Source: Strigamia acuminata (lineage: Eukaryota > Arthropoda > Chilopoda > Geophilomorpha > Linotaeniidae). From it: 64,000 bases of DNA. Positions 29,599-41,740 of the stretch are shown piece after piece; within the stretch, counting starts at the first letter, position 1, and each line of letters begins with the position of its first letter. The stretch covers positions 62,001 through 126,000 of the forward strand of contig CASHSZ010000084.1 in NCBI GenBank assembly GCA_949358305.1, in the 5' to 3' direction. The position numbers and the translations under genes were made by a program. Below the pieces are notes generated by a model. That model was not told the origin of the DNA, made no database searches, and saw only the letters and a program-made list of their open reading frames with translations.

Positions 29599-32500
29599 AT
29601 GTCAGACCAAGATGAACAATCCGCGTCTGATAACGAGCGACCTACGCTCGAAAAGGGAAAACGGACCTCCGACTATAACTTAAGGTCGGGCGGCCCGGTT
29701 CCCGAACAATCCGCGAAGGCGAAAGCCCGAGCGAATCGGAGGAAAGCAAAGGCGCAGAAAGAAGAAGCAGCTGCTTCGCTTGAGGCCCTAACCGAGCCCG
29801 AGCGAGAGCCGCTCTCCTCAGATATGCCCTTTGTCGAAGATACCGATACGGAAGTCCTAGAAAATCAAGAAGAAATTCGCGATACAACAACAGGACGAGT
29901 GCCGATACTGGTAGCCGAGGAGAAGACGGAAACTCCGAGGCGAACAACCACAATCGACAGCAACCCATCACCGGCAAAAAGTCACCAATCTGCCCCCCTG
30001 AACGAAACTCCGGCGAGAAATACGAGTAGGACCCCGATGGCCTCCAGCGCCTCGGCGAGACCTGCCCCTGTTTCCCCCGAAGTCGCCCATCTAATTCATC
30101 TATCGCAACAAGCAGCCCGACTGAAGGCGGTAACCGATATTCCGCCGGGAACGTCAGTCTGGGACTCGATTAAAATACTCACAAAAGCAATTTGCGCAGC
30201 ACAGGCCCCGACGCCAGTCGCAAGACCAGCAGCGGAGACGCCTGTATCGCAAGAAACGCCGAGTGACGTAGGTAACTTCGTGCCCGATCCTCACAAAGCC
30301 CTTCACGAATCTCGAGAGAAAGCCCGAGAAGAATCGAGGCAGGAAACGATAAATCGTCAGCGTAGAGTAAGCGCTGAGAGGAGAGAACTTTGGAACGAGG
30401 AAGAGGAACGACTGCAGCGAGAAAAAAGGACCACGGAGAGAACGGAAGAAATGGTGCAGGAGATAAGGGAAGAGCAGGAAGCCAAAATACGAAGAGAATG
30501 GAATAATACCGTAGAAGGGAGGCACAGAGAAGCCCAAGACTACGAAGACCAATTCCGAGCCCTCCTAGCCCAACGAAAAGCCGAGAGATTGCAGAAACTA
30601 AGAGAAGAAGCTCAGCGGCAACACCAGAAGTGGGAAGAACAATACCACGAAAGGATGAAAGCCGCAAGAGCAAGGAGAGAAAAGGAGCAATTTCTTGAAG
30701 AACAAGAAGAATGGGAGCGGTACAGATGGACCGACGAGTACCAAGCTAAGAAAAAAGCGATAATTGACGAGCAAAAACGATGGGAAGCCGAAAATTGGGA
30801 AAAGGAAACGGAGAAATTCCAAAGAGAGTACGAGCAGGACGTTTCAGAGAGGAATAAAAAAGAGGATCCGGAAGCAGACAAAGAGCCCACCGGTGGCTCC
30901 AAAGCCGAAACAAAAAAGAGGAAGTCACAGGAAGATGACCAACCGGATAGAAAATCCAGAAATTGTAACCCCTCGAAACGATCCGAAAGAAGCGCCGCAA
31001 TCGACGCGTTGCTTAACAAAAAGAACGCGAATAAGGACCGCGAGCGCCCAGAAAGCGAAGAGAATAAGTGGCATTCTTTTTACGGGAGCAGCGACGAAAA
31101 GGAGCCGCCGCCCTCCGGAGGCTCGAAGAAATCACGGGATGGCGAAGAAGTCCCCCCGAAGGGACCAAGAGACCGCCCACAAGGCGACCCTTCCGACCCC
31201 TCTGATTCATCGGACGACGACGACCACAGTCGACCGTCCTCCGGATCGCACCGAGAGAGCCGCGGCAGCAACCACCACCATTCGGACCGACCGAATGCCT
31301 CCAACCGATCTTCGCACAGCTCTCGCCCTTCCATACAGGAAGGAAATTTCCAGGACTCTGCCGGCCGACAATATACAATGGCTGAACTGGGACGTGCCTT
31401 ATTGAACTCTTTCCGAAAGGAAGGAATCGACTTAGGCCACCCCGGAGATGAGCATAATCGTGCCGGTGAAAGAGTCAAGCGCAAGTATGGCGTACGTAAC
31501 GAACCCGCTGCCGAAGCCACGGGTAATATCCGATGGCAACACTACGTGCAGACGCGATTCGACGGTTCGTGGAAAGCGGGAGACCGCTTCCTCGACGAAG
31601 TAATGAGAATTAAGAAAGCTACAAAGGCGACCGTCGCCGATATGCTTACACACGGTCTAGTGGAACTAACCACTGGATCAGCCCGCGAGTGGTACCAAGG
31701 GCTGAAAAATCCGACCTGGGACGACTTTCTCGTCCGTTTCGACCTTCGATACGGCGAGACACCAGACGAGATCAGCAACAAATTGCGTGGCCTCCGTCAA
31801 GCCCCAGGTGAAACACTCGCCGACTACGACGCCCGAGCGAAATTACTCTTCGCCCGAGCACCGTACGAAATTAACCCTGCCGGGTTTACGATGATTTTCT
31901 ATGGGGGATTGTCAGCACATTCACAACGAATATTGCTAGACATGCGTGCTCCCCGCACTGGCAACTATCGGGATGTCAGTAATTATCTCCTAACCAATAC
32001 GCTGGAGATAGAACAAAGGTACTACGCCTCACTGCCACCCGAAGAAGCGGAAGCCCACGAAAAGCGACTGATAACCAGCGCCGAACGCCATAAAGCTTCC
32101 GAGAAACTAATGAGACCGAGCGAATACCTCAGCGGCATAATGAGCCTCACTGAGGCGTCCTCAGGACGGACGTTAACACCGAAAACCGGTATAACGCTCC
32201 CAAGCAACCCGATTGCTACCCCAAAGAAAGCCCCGACGACCACGGCGATGCAGGTGACCTCGACTGACTTAGCCACCTCGGCAAAAGCAGAAGAAGCGTC
32301 ACTTCCCGCGGCGGTCGCCGAGCCGGCAGAGGAATCAAGCGATGAAGACGACCTGCACGAACACCTCGAAAACTTATCGACGGGGTGCGACGACCAAGGC
32401 CCGTACCTTCATCACGCGCACCGAGCGCTAGCCATCACCCAATTCAGAGCACACGCCCGAGCCACCAAGGAAAAAGGGGCGCCGGGCCTAAAGAGACGGT

Positions 32501-32718
32501 TCCCAACAGCATTCGTCCCGAAAAAACCGGGTTTCACACCCACGGGCGACAAAAGCAACATCAAATGCTACAGCTGTGGGGAATACGGCCATTATTCCGA
32601 CAAATGCGAAAAAACGGCCAAAATCACTAGTGAAACGCAGACTATGATGAAGATGATGGCCGAGTTAAATATCGCCCTGGCAAAAAACTGCCAAGCGCAG
32701 GCGTCGTCGAAGAAATAG
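29599..32718 (+). CDS. Gypsy-2 Gag
   Basis: 1,039 codons from the ATG at 29599. An acidic, Pro/Ser-rich N-terminal ~210 residues is followed by a very long charged helix (~235-430, Glu/Arg/Lys/Gln-rich), almost certainly a coiled coil. After a Ser/His/Asp-rich linker comes a capsid-like domain at ~640-760 with the retrotransposon Gag signature AREWYQGL..W..F...F. A CCHC knuckle CYSCGEYGHYSDKC lies at ~990-1003, near the C-terminus. The protein would form the virus-like particle and bind genomic RNA. It is unusually long because of the coiled coil and linkers. The frame ends 30 bases after a slippery heptamer. Confidence 0.9.
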   Translation: MSDQDEQSASDNERPTLEKGKRTSDYNLRSGGPVPEQSAKAKARANRRKAKAQKEEAAASLEALTEPEREPLSSDMPFVEDTDTEVLENQEEIRDTTTGRVPILVAEEKTETPRRTTTIDSNPSPAKSHQSAPLNETPARNTSRTPMASSASARPAPVSPEVAHLIHLSQQAARLKAVTDIPPGTSVWDSIKILTKAICAAQAPTPVARPAAETPVSQETPSDVGNFVPDPHKALHESREKAREESRQETINRQRRVSAERRELWNEEEERLQREKRTTERTEEMVQEIREEQEAKIRREWNNTVEGRHREAQDYEDQFRALLAQRKAERLQKLREEAQRQHQKWEEQYHERMKAARARREKEQFLEEQEEWERYRWTDEYQAKKKAIIDEQKRWEAENWEKETEKFQREYEQDVSERNKKEDPEADKEPTGGSKAETKKRKSQEDDQPDRKSRNCNPSKRSERSAAIDALLNKKNANKDRERPESEENKWHSFYGSSDEKEPPPSGGSKKSRDGEEVPPKGPRDRPQGDPSDPSDSSDDDDHSRPSSGSHRESRGSNHHHSDRPNASNRSSHSSRPSIQEGNFQDSAGRQYTMAELGRALLNSFRKEGIDLGHPGDEHNRAGERVKRKYGVRNEPAAEATGNIRWQHYVQTRFDGSWKAGDRFLDEVMRIKKATKATVADMLTHGLVELTTGSAREWYQGLKNPTWDDFLVRFDLRYGETPDEISNKLRGLRQAPGETLADYDARAKLLFARAPYEINPAGFTMIFYGGLSAHSQRILLDMRAPRTGNYRDVSNYLLTNTLEIEQRYYASLPPEEAEAHEKRLITSAERHKASEKLMRPSEYLSGIMSLTEASSGRTLTPKTGITLPSNPIATPKKAPTTTAMQVTSTDLATSAKAEEASLPAAVAEPAEESSDEDDLHEHLENLSTGCDDQGPYLHHAHRALAITQFRAHARATKEKGAPGLKRRFPTAFVPKKPGFTPTGDKSNIKCYSCGEYGHYSDKCEKTAKITSETQTMMKMMAELNIALAKNCQAQASSKK
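32682..32688 (+). promoter_or_regulatory. -1 ribosomal frameshift site
   Basis: A AAA AAC, in the correct register for Gag codons (gcA AAA AAC), is the canonical slippery heptamer. Shifting -1 enters a frame that is open without a stop through Pol. About 8 bases downstream, CGCAG..CGAAG can pair with CTTCG..CTGCG in a bulged stem, a plausible stimulator. Confidence 0.85.
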
Positions 32719-35700
32719 AATCGACTTCGTCTGCGAAAGCCGAGGAAATAACGAAGAAGAAGAAATTCCATACTGGACCTGCCGGTCACGCTATACTTGA
32801 TGCCCAAATCAAGGACCGAGCCCAGTCCGCATCAGAGAAGGAAGGAAAAGTGACGCTGAGAGGCATGCAAGTGAGGACGGAGAGCAAGACAGACGGCAAT
32901 TGGGCCGAACTCCCGTTTGACCTAGACGTCGTACCGCAAAAATTGCGAGTATTTCACTGCAATGTCTCGAAGTCACACTGCGAGACGCTCTGCATGTTGC
33001 CAGTGACGATTGAAAACCAAAAGTTACTGGGACTATTAGATTCCGGAGCGGATCGTTCCTTCATATCCGAAGATCTAGTCGAGAGCCTAGACATCGAAGA
33101 TAAAATAATGAAAGTGAACGAGAATGTGGAATTACTCACGGCTAATGGCTATGTAAAGCCAAGAGGCGTAATAAAAATCACCATCGATTGGAGGGGAGGG
33201 AACCTATCCCACCCCTTCCTGGTGCTGCCATCCCACGACAAAGTGTTCCTCCTCGGAATAGACATCATGGCTAAACTAAAAATACAGCCAAATCCGATAA
33301 CGAGATCGTGGAATTGGATAAGCCCCGAAGGTGAAAGGCCCGTTTCAGTAGTACCCCAAAAATTACTGGACGAGGCCCAAGATAAGGAGGAATACGAGAG
33401 AGGACTGCGAAAATTCGTACAGGACTACGATTTCGTAGCCTTCGCTCTGGAACTACAGAGAAGTAACATGGTGGACACGTTGGTCGAGGAAGCCGCTCTA
33501 CAAGTCAACGAGGCATCGTTATTAAAACGAGTGCTTCGCAAGCACGAAAGGATCCTCACCAAAACGCCCGGAAGAACGACCGAAGCCGTCCACGAGATCG
33601 TACTGACGACGGACAAACCGATTCGCGTGCCATACAAGGGGATGAATCCCCAAAAACGGGACATAGTGACCCAGATGTGTCAAGACATGCTCGATAAAGG
33701 CATCGTCACAGAAGCATTGGGCGAATACGCGATGAGGATCGTCCTAGTAATGCGACCCGGCTCCGAGCCTCGCTTGTGTATCGACTACCGCCCGCTCAAT
33801 GCGATAACGGTGATAGACCCGATACAGATGCCCTCCATCAAAGCGATTCTCCGAGAGCTGGCTCCATTTAATTGGGTAACCACCATGGACCTGTCGAAAG
33901 GGTACTGGCAGGTCGAACTCCGACCCGAAGATAAACTAAAGACTGCGTTTTACTCGCCTATAGGGCGATTAATGTTCAACGTAATGCCATTCGGACTAGT
34001 GAACGCACCAAGCACATTTCAAAAGTTAATCGAAGGCGTCCTCGGAGACATGTTACATGATTTCGTATGGGCTTATCTCGACGATATCATTATTGCATCG
34101 GACACTTTTGAGGAACACATAGAGCACATAGACCGAGTGGTCTCCCGTTTAGCCAAAGCTGGACTCCATGTCCACCCCGGAAAGAGCAAGTTCTGTAGAA
34201 AAGAACTTGCCTTCTTAGGCTATCGAATCGGAGTTGAAGGGATCGCCATTGATCCCGAAAAAGTACGAGCAATAAACGGATTCCCGGCACCCGAAGATAT
34301 AAAGGGAGTCCAGAGATTCATGGGGATGATTAATTTTTTCGGCAGACTGCTCCCCAATTTGGCAGAAGTAGCCGCGCCCGTAACGGACCTCCTGCGAACC
34401 GACCGCGAGTTCGCATGGACGGCCGAATGCGAGGCCGCCTTCAGCGCCATAAAACAAATGTTGGCCGACGTCGACAAAATGCCGTTACCCGATCTAAACC
34501 GACCGTTCGTACTGCATACCGACGCCAGCCGAGTTGGCTTGGGAGCAGCCCTCTTGCAAAAACACACGTACAACGTCGTGGAGCAAGAAGTACCCTGTAT
34601 GTTCATAAGTCGAAAAATACAGGGAGCCGAGAAAAACTACACAGCTACAGAACTGGAGTGCTTAGCCGTAATATGGGCTGTTCGGAAATTTCGTGACTAC
34701 CTAGAGTATACGAATTTCGAGGTGCAAACCGATCATCAGGCATTAAGTTGGTTGATGAAGTTAAAGGAACCTTCCGGCAGACTCGCCAGATGGCAACTCG
34801 AACTCATGGCGTGCGACATAACAATAACATATCGCCCCGGAAAATTCAATCAGGTAGCCGACGCTTTATCGCGAGCCCCGGCGTCCGACCCCCATGGTCC
34901 GGACGACGACGGCGAGGACGATTCGCGTCTACTCTATTGTCCGACACCCAGACGAATTTGGCGCCTACGTAAAGCGAACGAATTGCCTGTGATGGAGCCC
35001 GCTGACAAAACATTTTGTGGTTTCTGGACTCGGACGTACCAGCCAGCTGGAACAACCGACACAACCACGGAAACAAAACCTCCGGTCGTCCCAGAGGCCC
35101 CAAAAACTCTGCTGCGAGCCTTCACAGCCACAATAGAACAGAAAACGCAATACGCGCCGCCAACAAGACTCGAGTTCATCGAACATCAGGCGACCGACGC
35201 CAAATGTCAGATAATGACTCGATTCCTAGAGAAAGGGGAATATCCGGTCGATATGACAAATCCTCATCGCAGAAAGCAATTTGCTAAGGAAGCCACCAGC
35301 TACCTGATAGACGACGGGTTGTTACTGAAATACCACCCGACGTTTCAGGATGACCTTAGCGGAGCGGGAAACGCGATAAAAGTGGTGGTGCCTGTCTCGC
35401 TACACACCCGATTGCTGTGGCTGATGCACGGGCACCCACTCGCTAGCCACGCCGGCATAGCAAGAACATTGTACCGCGTGAAGCAGTTATTTTTTTGGCC
35501 CGGAGCCCGCCAGAAAATAACGAAATTTATTCGTCACTGCTCCCGGTGCCAAGCATGTCGACCTCGCGACAAAGTGGCCAGAAACGCAATGTCTCTCGGC
35601 CCCTATGCTCCCTTTGACTGTTGGAGTGTTGACTTGATGGGCCCCAAGCCCACAACAAGCAACCGCAACATGTATATACTTGTAATTATGGACGTAGCGA

Positions 35701-36824
35701 CCCGTTGGCCCGAGTTGTACGCCCTCGCGAAGCCCTCGGCGGAAAATATCGCCGAGTGTCTTTACGACGTGGCATTGCGATTTGGGTTTCCTCGGAAGCT
35801 CATTTCCGATAACGGGCCCCAATTCAGGTCCAAAATTTACAAGGAGTTCTGCAAGAAATTTAAGATGGAGATTTCAAACACCTCCACTTATAATCCTCAA
35901 ACAAACCCCGTAGAAAGGCTAAACAAAGACGTGAAATACGCTTTGACGGTGTTCACCGACGTACACAATCGGTGGGATGAGTATCTACGTGAGATAGCGT
36001 TCAGCATTCGCTCCACCGTATCACGAACACGCGACTTCTCACCGGCGTTTCTTAATTTCGCCCGCGAACTAAGAATGCCGTGGGACCCACGAGTTGCGGA
36101 GGCGGTGAATGTACTGGACCCCGCTAACCCACACGAGTACGTATGCCGTTTGGAACAGACAATTTCCGACACATATCAGCACCTAATGACTCACATCTTT
36201 GACCTACGGGAAAGAGTTGCAGAAAAAGAAGGAGAATTAGATTTCACGAATTTCAAGGTCAACGACCTGGTGTGGAAGGAAACACACATATTATCGAATG
36301 CTGCGAGGGGCATCGCCGCGGGTCTGGCCGACAAAAGGGACGGACCCTATGTAATTGTGGCAGAACACGGCGGCAACGCCTACCAATTGCGCAGATTAAC
36401 AGATAATAAAAATTTCCAGTCGATCAACGGCCGGGAATTAAAACCATATCTACCAGAATTTCGCCAAGAAATATGGCTGGAAGGTCAGACGCACAGCGGC
36501 CAAGGTGGCACAGTGGTCGACACATTCCAAAATAACAACGAAATTGGCGGAGGAGCAGACGAAGATGACGAATTCTTCGACGCCGAATCCCAACCCACAG
36601 ATGCTCCCGGTCAAGCGGAGCAAACAGTCTCGGAGAGGGAGGAAGCAGAAGAAAATACTTCTGAAAAAGAAAAAACAAAATTAGAAGAAGTAAACAATAC
36701 CGCAACATCGGAGATGAGCGACCAAGTGGGAGCCGATACCACTCGCGAGCAAAAACGCAACCTTCGACCGCGAAAATCGAAGAATCCGTTCATCCAAGAC
36801 GGAAAAATCACCGGGAGAAACTAA
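32689..36824 (+). CDS. Gypsy-2 Pol (protease, RT, RNase H, integrase)
   Basis: Read from the frameshift; there is no suitable early ATG, and GTG at 32850 is not needed. Aspartic protease LLDSGADRSFIS at nt ~33035; reverse transcriptase with YLDDIII at ~34072; RNase H HTDASRVGLGAALL at ~34515; integrase HHCC from HGHPLASHAG to CSRCQAC (35428-35565); DDE core at VDLMGPKP (~35630), SDNGPQF (~35807) and NPVERLNKD (~35905). The C-terminal segment DLVWKETHILSN parallels that of Gypsy-1, so the two elements are relatives. An acidic tail precedes the stop. All catalytic residues are present. Confidence 0.94.
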
Positions 36825-37225
36825 AAGAAAGAAAATGGTCAAAACATGTGATTGCGGCGTCGTAAAATTGAAGAAATTCACTTACGAGAGCTGCAACGCA
36901 TGTCGAGACATAAAATTCGGCTAAGTCCGAACTTCGTCGTCAGTTATCACCGTCAATATCGAAAAGCGAGATTGCATGACGTATCGGTCGAAACCCCGTA
37001 GCGTAACATGCGCACGGCTCGATCGCATGCGTCAGCCCCGTAGCTCTACGCTCGCACGGACAAGTCTCGTACCGTACGAGACGCGTCCGTGACCCATAAT
37101 CCTCTGCGCCGGTCGGTTCCACTTCCGTTTGTTTTCTTGAAAGCAAAAGCACGCGTTCTCTCTCTTTCACCGTGAAAGTAGAAAAAACCTCTTTCTTTCA
37201 AGTTGAGCAATCTGAGTTTTTCTTT

Positions 37226-40200
37226 ATGGCCGATCGACGCAACCCGAGAATTGACCCCGACGCCTCGTCCTCCAGAGACGAGAGCGAAGGATTGGTCATC
37301 GAGGCGGAGGAGGAAGATTGGGATGAGCCGGAGCAACAACCACAGGTAACCTAGGATCTTCCCGTAAGATCGAAAATGTAATCCGCCGACATCCGACACC
37401 ATGTCGGATTGTGGCGCGTGATAACTTGACTGATGAATTCTTTTTTGTATTTATTTTGTTGATTTTCGGTAGAATCGGAGCTCGGGCGCGGAAACCTTTT
37501 TCGTGCTCGAAGATCTCCGATCTCCAAACCCAGACAAAGGAATTGTCTGCCAAGATGGCGTCGCGAAAACTTAGAAAAAATTAAAACCTTAAAGTAACGT
37601 TGCAACTTCGTAATAAATTAAATACGAGTAGAAAAGCTTAAATAAAAACAACCGATTCTTTTATATTACGCGACGTTGTTTTGAGCGGACCTCCTGAATC
37701 TAAAAAAGGTAGCAAGAGAGAGACTGAGCTACACCAGCGGCCAACCACCGCGGACCTGCGAATAATCAGGACAGAGAGGAGCGGCCACAACCGAAAGAAA
37801 TTTTGGTGCCACCGCCGATCTCACAATTTTTATTCCAAATATTTATAAAAAGGGTATCGAAATTAAAATGTATTTAATGCTTCAGATCGACCCGCTACAA
37901 TCATGGGACGCCCTGCCGTCTACAGTGCCCACCAAGGGCAACATCTTCCGGCTAGCGATGCCAGAATTTATCCGGCTAGCCTATCCAGAGGAAGACACCG
38001 ATGTCTGGGCCCTGAGATTACGCTACTCCCGAGCGATCGAAGAATTCTTTGACCGACCCAGGACGCTGGTCGAATGTTTGCCCAGGCAAATACGAGAAAG
38101 GGTGGGGCCACGGATCGATCCCGATTTCGATCCGTCGAGCCCTATTTTTTCAGAGCTACTTCGAGCTCGGTACGGCGGTACCGAGGCGGACGAGCACACC
38201 GGCCTTCGGTGGCGCAACGCCGCAACGCCAGAAGAGCGGAGACGAATCGTCCGTGAGGAAATCGCTCACCTAGAGCGAACGGCAACCAGTGCCGTAATAC
38301 GAGTTTTGGAGCGGAATGGTTTCTCGACGGGAGAAATCAAAGAATGGTTACGAGAGGCCCGCGAAGACCGCCAAGCAACACCGTGGGTGCCGCCCGTCGG
38401 CTTTATCGCCACTCAAGCCGAAATGTGGCAACTGCATCAAGTCGGCATCCTTCAGAGCGGCACACGAGTCAGGAGGCTGAAGAGACAGGCCTCAAGCTCA
38501 AACGGCGGCCCCGCTCAGATTAGGCAGGCCCTCTCCACCGAGGAGAGCGGCCCGTCGACGAGTGGGACGCAACCCGGCCACTCGAGCAATTCCGATTCAA
38601 GAACTCGAACGGTCGTCCAGTCGGGAGGCCTGCGCTCAGTTGTGATTGTACCCGCCTCATCCAACGAATTGCGATTGGATCCAGAGGCCGGAACTTCCAA
38701 CTCGTGGAGCGACCGGGTCGACGAACAGGAGAGACAAGCGGCTACCGCAGCCGCGCCCTCTCTCTTCCTAGTGCGTACCGTCCGGCCGTCGGACGAAGAG
38801 TCGACCATGTTCGACCAAGCGGAGCCCCCGTGCAAAATCCGAAGAGACTCGGTAACCCCTTCGCACGTCGAAACCGCCAACACCAGGCGCAACCGGAAGA
38901 GCAGAGCTCGCCGCAGGCAAAGGATGCAAACCCTGCTAGCGAAACTCGCCGCCGCCGAGAAGAGGCCGACCGCCGCCGGTAGTTCGGACTCGCCAAGAGC
39001 CGGACCCGCAGCCGTGTCGTCCTCCGATCGGAAGAAGGGACCCGAAGGATGGTGCGAAACCATCGAAGAAAAAATGGATCTGGACGAGGAGATGGAGCCG
39101 GAAAAGCCCATGTCCCGCAGAGAACTGGCAGAGGTACTCACCAGCGCCTTCCGCGGATTCTCCGCAAACCGGCCGACGTCCTCCACAGGCCAAACAGTAA
39201 CTGCGCCGTCCGCACCAACCTTCCATCCGGTCCAACCAAGCTGGCCGCCTCTCCTTGAGGCCCCGCCACCAGCCATAACTAGATGGGCGCCCCCTGGAAG
39301 CATGCGACCAGGCGAGGCGTTCCTAGAATACGTCCCGCACCAACCACCAGGACTAGCTCCCCCGCCGGTTCCTCCGCCAACTCAGGCACCGAGGCCGGCT
39401 CGTGACGCCATGTGGTACGAGGAGAAAGAGCGGGATGCCCGAAATCGACGGGAGGCAGCGAATCCCACCTTGGGAGAACTGCAGGCCCACCAGGCTGAAT
39501 GTGAGCACCCCGCTACCGCCGAACGGGCCTTGACGCAGGCTGACGCCGCTCAGACGGAGCACATCAATTGGGCGATAGCCCAAATGCGCAAACTATCCGC
39601 CACTTTTTCGGCAGACCCGAACCGCGCCCTGCCGTCCAACCGAAGCAGTTTAAACGCCGAGGTAACACGCGTGATGTCCGAAATCCTGTCTCCCGCCCTC
39701 TTCCTGGACGGCCGACAGTCGATGGCCGCCTGGACCATAATCGACAGAGAGGGCGTCTTTCTGAACAGGGCCCTCTACCAACTTTGGGCCGAGTTTACGC
39801 CAGCCGCAGCCGACCTCCGGTTCGAGTTGGCCCGCTCCATGGAAAACCCGAATTTCCAGTTCGCGAAGATGCGTTCGATGGCGTTCCGCTACAAAAACCC
39901 AGGGGTCCACCCGACGTTGCTACGAAAGGTCGCCGAAGAGGCGTCCGCTAAGGAGGAGGCCGTCCGCCCCATCGTGGTGGCCGAGACGGTTCCTCCCGAG
40001 CCTGCCGCCCGGAGTTATATCCCGACTCCAAAGCCTGTATTCCCGAAGGAACGAAGGACGAGTAAGCGACCGAAGCTGGTCCCGAAGCGATCGCGCAAGG
40101 GGCCTCAAACTCCACCGCTGCCATCGCCCTCGCCGCCTTCTACGAGTATGGACGCCCTGTCCATAGAGGAGAACTCTCCACCACTGGAGATTCCACTACC

Positions 40201-40690
40201 GCCGTCTCCCCCGCCACTGCCTCCACCGGCACCTGCGCCGACCCAGCTCTATCTACGACTGGAAGTAGAATATCCGAATTTACAGATGTCGGAGACAACG
40301 CGCCGAGCGTTATTGGCCACTCACCGCCAAGGTGAATCGTTCCTGCAGTGGATGGCGAAGGAAATCAGGTTGACCAACGACCCGATCCTTCATCAACGAC
40401 TCCAGCGGGCTCACCGAGAGCCCCTCACACCGCCGGAATCGCATCGGATGCGTCGATGTCCCGGCCGCTTCCCCGCTTCGACCCAAATCTGGGTACATGA
40501 AAGAAGAAGCAGCACGGACGGACCTCCCGGCCACGCTCAATTCTTCATTAACGAATCGGAGAATCCAGCGAATCTGACCACGTCGCTGCCCGATGGCCTT
40601 CCTCCGCCACCGCCAGCCGTTAATCTCCCAATCCTACGTCCCCGCGGAGGGAAGTTGCCCGCTATTGCGCTGAGGGACCAGATAGGGTAA
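37226..40690 (+). CDS. Gypsy-2 third ORF, probably spliced, no known domain
   Basis: A long frame is open from 37868 to 40690. A separate short ORF starts at the ATG at 37226 (MADRRNPRIDP...) and reaches a donor at CAG|GTAACC (37345/37346). An acceptor TTTAATGCTTCAG ends at 37885. Splicing 37345 to 37886 joins two phase-0 boundaries and gives about 975 residues. A further pyrimidine-rich acceptor (CTTTCTTTCAAG, to 37202) just upstream of the ATG would suit a subgenomic RNA. The protein has an N-terminal helical domain (to ~200), Ser-rich and Arg-rich linkers, a Pro-rich centre, a second helical domain (nt ~39400-39960), and a Pro-rich C-terminus. No signal peptide, transmembrane helix or Cys pattern of an envelope protein is seen. 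Function unknown. Confidence 0.7.
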
Positions 40691-40726
40691 TCGCCCTGAT
40701 CGATGATCGAAGCTGGGGGAGGGACG

Positions 40727-41544
40727 TGTGGTGACCCCGCGGGTGGTCGTCCCTCCAGTGGACGCCATCCGCATGAGTCACTAGGAAAGGTCAGTTCCCT
40801 CGCGTTGGCTCCGCCTTCCCCCCCTGGGAAGCGCGTGCCCCGAGGGGGTGAGGTGATGCGTGGACGGCCCCCATTGGCCGAGCCAGGCCCCTCACCCTGG
40901 CCTATATCAGGTAGAGTTTCGCGCCCTACAAGCAGAACTTACACAAACGACACCAAGAACACAGCAACTACCTCACCGTCAGGCCAACTCCACCAAAAGT
41001 TAGGATTGATCGAGGACCGCTGATTTCAGTGCAACTGTAACTCTCACGAATTTACACTGTGTGTTATTTCCCCGCGAAAGCAGGAAAATAACCCTTGTGG
41101 ATTCACACCGAATAATCGACCCACGATTATTTCCATTGCGAAGTGTCCGAGTGCCCTGTAAGAAACTCCACGTTTCTGGACGGAGCCTTGCGACGCTGAA
41201 ACCAACCCCTAGACAACAGGCACGGATAGAAGACTCGAAAGAGCATTCCACCGCGTCCGTGAACGACGAATTCGTGACGAATTTACGACAACTCGAGACG
41301 CCGCCTTTGTTCCGCCGACCACGCGGAACCGACGACGCCATCTTGAGAAATCCTTTGTTCGACTCTGACCAAGTCGACTCTAGTTTTATACTGAGTGTAT
41401 TTTAAGGCTTACGCCTATTGAATAAACCTGTTTGTTCATTTACATATACTTAGTATTCATTTGGGTAATTTACATATCTAGTAGAATCACAGGTAAAGTA
41501 ACACACGTTAGCTCTTTAAACCTATCACCAGGTAGGACGCGACA
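40727..41544 (+). repeat. 3' LTR of Gypsy-2
   Basis: Same length as the 5' LTR; about three substitutions, e.g. near 41024, 41108 and 41271. A G-rich purine stretch (GGGGGAGGGA) lies just upstream at 40715-40724. Confidence 0.95.
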
Positions 41545-41740
41545 CCTTCTACTTTGCCAGCGTGGTGACAAATGATGATAAATCGGTCATTGAACGATCT
41601 AAATTTGCGTTCCTCTATGGTATTTAACAGGAACTTGAGACCGGTGTAGAAAATCACTGACAAAAATTCTGTTGGGCTGGGAAATCTGGTTTCTGGTTCT
41701 CGCGAGCACAATTTTATCAAGAGTTGTTTTCTAACCTAGT

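Larger units (their letters stand above)
28686..41544 (+). mobile_element. Gypsy-2: 12.9-kb Ty3/gypsy LTR retrotransposon
   Basis: LTRs of 818 bp (28686-29503, 40727-41544) differ at about three positions. The target duplication CCTT lies at 28682-28685 and 41545-41548. A primer-binding site, gag, pol in the -1 frame, and a large third ORF are present and open. GC content is clearly higher than in the flanks. It appears complete and young. Confidence 0.96.

Noticed and set aside
38515-39303. 262-codon minus-strand frame inside Gypsy-2 ORF3
   Set aside because: GC-rich coding DNA commonly leaves the antisense frame open; no domain and fully inside the plus-strand ORF.
41550-41720. Minus-strand frame (HHAGKVEG...) crossing into the Gypsy-2 3' LTR
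   Set aside because: With Gypsy-2 excluded, the frame runs on only a few codons to a stop near 28650; no family recognised and too short to call.
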